64,000 bases of DNA, from assembly GCF_947494875.1 (NCBI RefSeq), contig NZ_CANLWM010000001.1:806001-870000 (forward strand), written 5' to 3'. A program made the translations under genes and the position numbers. The DNA is from an uncultured Williamsia sp. Its GTDB lineage: Bacteria; Actinomycetota; Actinomycetes; Mycobacteriales; Mycobacteriaceae. The notes under the pieces are model-generated. The model was given only the letters and a program-made list of their open reading frames with translations, did no database searches and was not told the DNA's origin. Below, one piece after another: positions 60,129-64,000 of this stretch (its first letter is position 1; every line of letters begins with the position of its first letter).

Positions 60129-61655
60129 ATGCCACGACGAGCGCTCGGCGCCACCGCGCTCGTGGTGGCCGCGGGGAGCCTGATCCCACTGGTGTACCTG
60201 GTGATCCGCGCGCTCGAGCGCGGGCCCGACACCGCGGTCGCGCTCATCGCGCGCCCACGTACGGCGGAGCTGGCGCTGGCCACGGTCGTCCTGGTCATGA
60301 TCGTGACCGCGCTGTCGCTGGTGGTCGGTGTCGGTCTGGCGTGGCTGACGACACGTACCGATCTGCCCGGCCGGCGGGGATGGGCGATCGCCCTCGCGGC
60401 GCCGCTGGCGATCCCGTCGTACGTGTCCGGCTACGTGTGGATCGCCGACGTCCCGGCGCTCGCCGGGCTGGCCGGCGCTGTCCTCGTGCTGACCACCGCG
60501 TGCTTCCCACTGGTCATGCTCCCGGTGGCCGCGGCGCTGTCGACCGGCGACACCGGGACCGTCGACGCGGCACGGACGTTGGGGCGCAGCGCTCTTCGGA
60601 CGACGCTGACGGTGGAGATGCGACGGGTGTGGCCCGCGGCGGCGGCCGGTGGGCTGCTCGCCGCGCTCTACACGATGAGCGACTTCGGGGCCGTGGCGCT
60701 CATGCGGTACGAGGCGTTCACGGTCGGGATCTACAGCGCCTATCGGGGCGGGTTCGACCGCACCGCGGCCGCCGTTCTGGGGGTGGTCCTCGTGGTCCTG
60801 GCTGTGGCGGTGACCCTGATCGAGCGCCGGGTGCGGCGGGGGGCGACGGCGCGTGTCGGGTCCGGAATCGATCGGGTGCCCGCCCCGATCGAGCTGCGTC
60901 GCGGTCGGGTCCCGGCGCTGGTTGTTGTCGTGGGCGTCCTCGCGGTGGGTGTCGGTTACCCGGTGATCGGGCTGATCGGGTGGGTGGTGCGGTCTCTGAG
61001 GCGGTCGCTCGACCTGGCCGACGTCCTCGCGACGACCGCCGCGACGGTCCAGATGTCGGCGATCGCGGCCGTCGTCGTCGCGGTGCTGGCGTTCCCGGTC
61101 GCCCTGTTCGCGGCACGATCCGCCTCCCCGGCAGCGCGATTCGCGGAGTCGGCGACCTACGTGGCCCACGGTCTGCCGGGCATCACGATCGCGCTGGCGA
61201 TGGTGTTCGTCGGAATCCGTCTGGTGCCGGGGATCTATCAGACCGAGGGCCTGCTCGTCGTCGCCTACGCCGTCCTCTTCCTCCCACTGGCGGTCGGCAG
61301 CACGCGGGCGGCGATCGTGGCGTCGCCGGTGGCCCTCGAGGACGTGTCCCGAACTCTCGGGCGCGGGGGACTGTCGACGACGCTGCGGGTCACCCTGCCC
61401 ATCGCGGCGCCCGGGATCACGGCCGGGGCGGCGCTCGTGTTCCTCACCGTGGCGAAGGAACTGCCCGCGACCCTCATGCTGCGGCCCCGAGGTGTGGACA
61501 CCCTGGCGACCGAACTCTGGTCGACCACGCAGGTGCTCCGCTACGGGGAGGCCGCGCCCTACGCGCTCGCGCTGATCGTCGTCTCGGCCGTCCCGACCTT
61601 CCTCCTCACCCGGGTCATCGCACCCCGGCCGAGCCATGCGGTGGCGCCGGGATGA
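60129..61655 (+). CDS. Fe(III) ABC transporter permease (FbpB-type, two fused permease halves)
   Basis: 508 residues with about twelve hydrophobic helices, i.e. a tandem of two six-helix halves. Each half has an EAA-type coupling loop: AARTLGRSALRTTLTVEMRR (about 151-170) and VSRTLGRGGLSTTLRVTLPI (about 404-423). This is the normal architecture of FbpB/CysTW-like ferric permeases. It starts 4 bases after the binding-protein stop and overlaps the ATPase gene by 4 bases. Confidence 0.92.
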   Translation: MPRRALGATALVVAAGSLIPLVYLVIRALERGPDTAVALIARPRTAELALATVVLVMIVTALSLVVGVGLAWLTTRTDLPGRRGWAIALAAPLAIPSYVSGYVWIADVPALAGLAGAVLVLTTACFPLVMLPVAAALSTGDTGTVDAARTLGRSALRTTLTVEMRRVWPAAAAGGLLAALYTMSDFGAVALMRYEAFTVGIYSAYRGGFDRTAAAVLGVVLVVLAVAVTLIERRVRRGATARVGSGIDRVPAPIELRRGRVPALVVVVGVLAVGVGYPVIGLIGWVVRSLRRSLDLADVLATTAATVQMSAIAAVVVAVLAFPVALFAARSASPAARFAESATYVAHGLPGITIALAMVFVGIRLVPGIYQTEGLLVVAYAVLFLPLAVGSTRAAIVASPVALEDVSRTLGRGGLSTTLRVTLPIAAPGITAGAALVFLTVAKELPATLMLRPRGVDTLATELWSTTQVLRYGEAAPYALALIVVSAVPTFLLTRVIAPRPSHAVAPG

Positions 61656-62698
61656 CCCCTGACGCGGTGCACCTCGACGAGGTGTCGGTGTCCCACGGTC
61701 GGCGCACCGTCGTGCACGCGGTGTCGCTGGCGGTGAAGCCGGGAGCGATCACCGCGGTGCTCGGCCCGTCCGGATGCGGCAAGACGACGCTGCTGCGGGC
61801 GATCGCAGGGCTGCACCCCATCGACGCCGGACGCATCACCCTCGACGGCCAGGTGGTCTCCGACGGTCGGCGCCGGTCGGTGCCCGTGGAGCGGCGCACG
61901 GTGGGATTGATGCCCCAGGAGGGCGCGTTGTTCCCGCATCTCGACGTCGCGGCGAACATCGCGTTCGGCCTGCCGCGCAGGATCGGTCGAGATGCGCGGG
62001 CAGCACGCGTCCGCGAGGTCGCCGACATGTCCGGGGTCGGGGATCTGCTCGGTGCGCGGCCCCAGCATCTGTCGGGTGGCCAGCAGCAGCGGGTCGCTCT
62101 GGCGCGCGCCCTGGCACCTCGACCACGGCTGGTGCTGCTCGACGAGCCGTTCGCGGCACTCGACGCCGGTCTGCGGGCGTCGCTCCGGGACGACGTCACG
62201 TCCGCTCTGCGCGAGCAGGGAACCGCTGCCATCGTCGTGACCCACGACCAGGCCGAGGCCCTCTCCATCGCCGATGACGTGGTGGTGATGCTCGACGGCG
62301 CCGTCGCGCAGGCCGGGGTAGCACAGGAGATCTACACGAGACCACGGTCCCGGCGGGTCGCCGAGTTCGTCGGTGACTCCGTGATCCTCGACGCCGACCG
62401 CGTCGGGGCCACGGCGACCTGCGTGCTCGGCGAGATCGCGGTCCACGGTGGCGGATCAGGTCGTGGGGTCGTCGTCGTACGTCCCGAACAGGTTGTCGCC
62501 GAATCGGATCCGAACGGTGCGTTCGAGGTGGACCGAGTGACGTTCACCGGACCGGACACGGTGACGACGATGCGTCACCGGGACTCCGGCGTATCCGTCC
62601 GGATGCGCGCCACAGGACCGCACCCGCCTGCGAGTGGACCACACCGGGTCCGCGTCACGGGGTCGACGATGTTCCTGCCGGCCCCGACTGCGAGGTGA
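61652..62698 (+). CDS. Fe(III) ABC transporter ATPase (FbpC-type)
   Basis: 348 residues. Walker A GPSGCGKTT (about 35-43), Q-loop LMPQEGALFPHLDVAANIAF typical of FbpC, signature LSGGQQQRVALARAL (about 138-152), Walker B VLLDEPFAALD (about 160) and switch His in VVTHDQAEAL. Residues beyond about 240 form a TOBE-type regulatory domain (RPEQVVAE, FTGPDTVTTM). The ATG at 61652 overlaps the permease stop. Together these three genes are a complete siderophore-independent iron importer. Confidence 0.93.
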   Translation: MTPDAVHLDEVSVSHGRRTVVHAVSLAVKPGAITAVLGPSGCGKTTLLRAIAGLHPIDAGRITLDGQVVSDGRRRSVPVERRTVGLMPQEGALFPHLDVAANIAFGLPRRIGRDARAARVREVADMSGVGDLLGARPQHLSGGQQQRVALARALAPRPRLVLLDEPFAALDAGLRASLRDDVTSALREQGTAAIVVTHDQAEALSIADDVVVMLDGAVAQAGVAQEIYTRPRSRRVAEFVGDSVILDADRVGATATCVLGEIAVHGGGSGRGVVVVRPEQVVAESDPNGAFEVDRVTFTGPDTVTTMRHRDSGVSVRMRATGPHPPASGPHRVRVTGSTMFLPAPTAR

Positions 62699-62713
62699 AG
62701 CGGCCCGTGGAGA

Positions 62714-63505
62714 TCAGCCGGTGCGGCCCAGGATGAGATCCACGGTCTGCGCCGGCTGATCCCACATCGGGAAGTGGCCGCACTTGTCGAACCAGTGCAG
62801 CTGCGACCCGGGGAACGCGGCGTGCGCCCGTGCGGCCTGCTTGGGCAGAGTGACGCGGTCCTGTCGGCCCCAACCGATCGTCACCCGGCCGGGCGTCGTC
62901 CCCTCGGGCGCGCCCTCCTGCAGCGGACCGTCGACCAGCGCGTCGAGAGCCTCGCGCAGCGACGTCGCCTTCTTGAAGCTGCGCATCTCGTGCAGAGCGA
63001 CCGACGAGGGCAGTTTCCACGGGGCCGCCGAGAACTGCGCGAGCAGCGCCGTGCGTCCGACGGGGTTGCCGGTGAGCGCCGGCATCACCGGCTGCAACCC
63101 GAGGACCAGCGGCAGCGACGCCTTGAGGGCTGTGCTGAAGAAGCGGAGTTCACCGGGACTCCAGAAGCCGCCGGGATCCAACGCGACGGTGTCGCCGCCG
63201 ACGCCACGCCGCGCCAGCTCGAGAACCATGCGCGCGCCCATCGAGCTGCCGACCGTGTCGATGCCCGTCAGGTCGTGGGTGTCGATGAAATCCGAGACCG
63301 CATCGGTGAGCGACGCGATCGTCACCTCGCCCGGCAGGGGCGCACTGTCGCCGAATCCGGGGAGATCGATGCTGATCACGTCGCGGTGCTGCGCGAGCTG
63401 ATCGAGGATCGGCGACCACGACGCCCAGCTCGCGCCCAGGCCGTGGACCAGGAGCAGTGGGGTGCCGCTACCGCGGCGATCGAAATTGAGTGACACGCCT
63501 GACAT
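62714..63505 (-). CDS. Alpha/beta-hydrolase
   Basis: 263 residues. The oxyanion segment LLLVHGLGASWASW (about 17-30) and nucleophile elbow TVGSSMGARM (Ser at about 90) are clear. The acidic residue is probably in VTIGWGRQDRVTLPK and the His in WFDKCGHFPMWDQP (about 245). No signal peptide. It is convergent with the Fe(III) ATPase gene (15 bases apart). A ferric-siderophore esterase role is not indicated, since the predicted siderophore has no ester bond. Substrate unknown. Confidence 0.85.
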   Translation of the reverse strand: MSGVSLNFDRRGSGTPLLLVHGLGASWASWSPILDQLAQHRDVISIDLPGFGDSAPLPGEVTIASLTDAVSDFIDTHDLTGIDTVGSSMGARMVLELARRGVGGDTVALDPGGFWSPGELRFFSTALKASLPLVLGLQPVMPALTGNPVGRTALLAQFSAAPWKLPSSVALHEMRSFKKATSLREALDALVDGPLQEGAPEGTTPGRVTIGWGRQDRVTLPKQAARAHAAFPGSQLHWFDKCGHFPMWDQPAQTVDLILGRTG

Positions 63506-63714
63506 GGCGCACGACCCTTCTGGTGGGAGATCCCGGTGCGACGACGTGCTGCATCACCAAAGGGCTGTGTCCTCGACGCTACCGGCTGCGCACGGCTGCT
63601 TCCCACCCACCATGCGTGAACCTCATGGCGGGTATGCCGCACTGTCGCTTTTCGCATGCCGTCGGCGTCGTTAGCGTTCTGGGGGAGACAGGGTTTCAGG
63701 AGAGGAGGACCGCC

Positions 63715-64000
63715 ATGTTGGCCGCGGTACTGGATGATTTCGGCACACCGTTGGATGTCCGTGAGGTGCCCGATCCGGGTGTGCGTGGCGGCGAGGTGGT
63801 CGTCGACGTGCTGGCCACGTGCGTCCTGCCGTACGCGTCCGAGGTGTTCGGGGGAGCGCGCAGGTACCCGCTGGAGCCCCCGGTCGTCCCCGGCCTCGGC
63901 GGGATCGCGCGTGTGGTGACGACGGGACCCGACGCGACGCGTCTGACCCCGGGAGACCTCGTGTGGTGTGACGCGACGGTCCGTTCGCGGGACGACGCGA
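63715..64000 (+). CDS. Zinc-type alcohol dehydrogenase/quinone oxidoreductase-like (MDR), cut by right edge
   Basis: 95 codons are visible. MLAAVLDDFGTPLDVREVPDPG and the GroES-like fold segment VVDVLATCVLPYASEVFGG, then PPVVPGLGGIARVVTTG, are the N-terminal catalytic domain of medium-chain dehydrogenases. The usual zinc Cys/His at the first site is altered (CVLPYASEV), and PGLGG replaces PGHE, which suggests a zinc-independent or atypical member. AGGAGAGGAGG precedes the ATG. The cofactor domain lies outside the window. Confidence 0.8.
   Translation, partial: MLAAVLDDFGTPLDVREVPDPGVRGGEVVVDVLATCVLPYASEVFGGARRYPLEPPVVPGLGGIARVVTTGPDATRLTPGDLVWCDATVRSRDDA

Noticed and set aside
1-64000. CRISPR arrays, tRNA/rRNA genes, insertion sequences, replication origins
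   Set aside because: No regularly spaced repeats, cloverleaf sequences, transposase genes with terminal repeats or origin-like clusters were seen by eye. A covariance-model or repeat search would be needed to exclude small RNAs.

Overview
The window is high-GC actinobacterial DNA with dense, translationally coupled genes (many ATGA/GTGA overlaps) and many GTG starts. Three blocks recall the gene order of Mycobacterium tuberculosis: htdX-fabG4-fadA2 (Rv0241c-Rv0243 type), MTA phosphorylase-galE3-membrane protein-glycosyltransferase-DUF2064 (Rv0535-Rv0540 type), and a GlfT2-like galactofuranosyltransferase. IdeR-type iron boxes point the same way. The host is very probably a mycolic-acid bacterium (Mycobacteriales: Mycolicibacterium, Gordonia, Williamsia, Rhodococcus or similar); the genus cannot be fixed from the sequence alone.

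Layout. 1-4.4 kb: a CsbD/LEA-like stress protein (cut by the left edge) and a fatty-acid set of hot-dog dehydratase, FabG4-type reductase and divergent thiolase. 4.6-8.4 kb: ferric-siderophore uptake and reduction (siderophore-interacting protein, two FecCD permeases, ATPase). 8.5-16.4 kb: an unrelated 8-kb block inside the siderophore locus, holding a DUF3800-like/HTH gene pair, a frameshifted DksA-type gene, an ECF41 sigma factor with its oxidoreductase partner and a recognisable target promoter, a TetR/MFS efflux pair, and two PLDc_N membrane-protein paralogues flanking a second frameshifted ORF. 16.4-46.8 kb: siderophore biosynthesis and export (formyltransferase, MbtH, two ABC half-exporters, a 7,537-residue six-module NRPS, a ferric-siderophore lipoprotein, an aspartate decarboxylase and an ornithine N5-monooxygenase). 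46.8-54.4 kb: vWA protein, unknown protein, GlfT2-like enzyme, polysaccharide deacetylase-like protein, HEPN/nucleotidyltransferase pair, MTA phosphorylase and epimerase. 54.5-58.9 kb: membrane protein, glycosyltransferase, DUF2064 protein, methyltransferase and SDR. 59-62.7 kb: a separate Fe(III) ABC transporter. The right edge has an alpha/beta hydrolase and a truncated zinc alcohol dehydrogenase.

How it works together. Ornithine is N5-hydroxylated by the monooxygenase and part of it formylated by the formyltransferase. PanD makes beta-alanine. Hand-read adenylation codes of the NRPS give formyl-hydroxyOrn / beta-Ala / hydroxyOrn / Thr / hydroxyOrn / Gly, with epimerisation domains after modules 1, 3 and 4. 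The first five positions and their stereochemistry equal the exochelin MS pentapeptide of M. smegmatis, as I remember it. The two condensation domains that must acylate the side-chain hydroxylamine of hydroxyOrn (C3 and C5) both lack the second His of HHxxxDG, while C2, C4 and C6 keep it. The ABC half-exporters have complementary ATP-site losses. Iron boxes lie directly against the start codons of the SIP, NRPS and lipoprotein genes, suggesting leaderless, IdeR-blocked transcripts.
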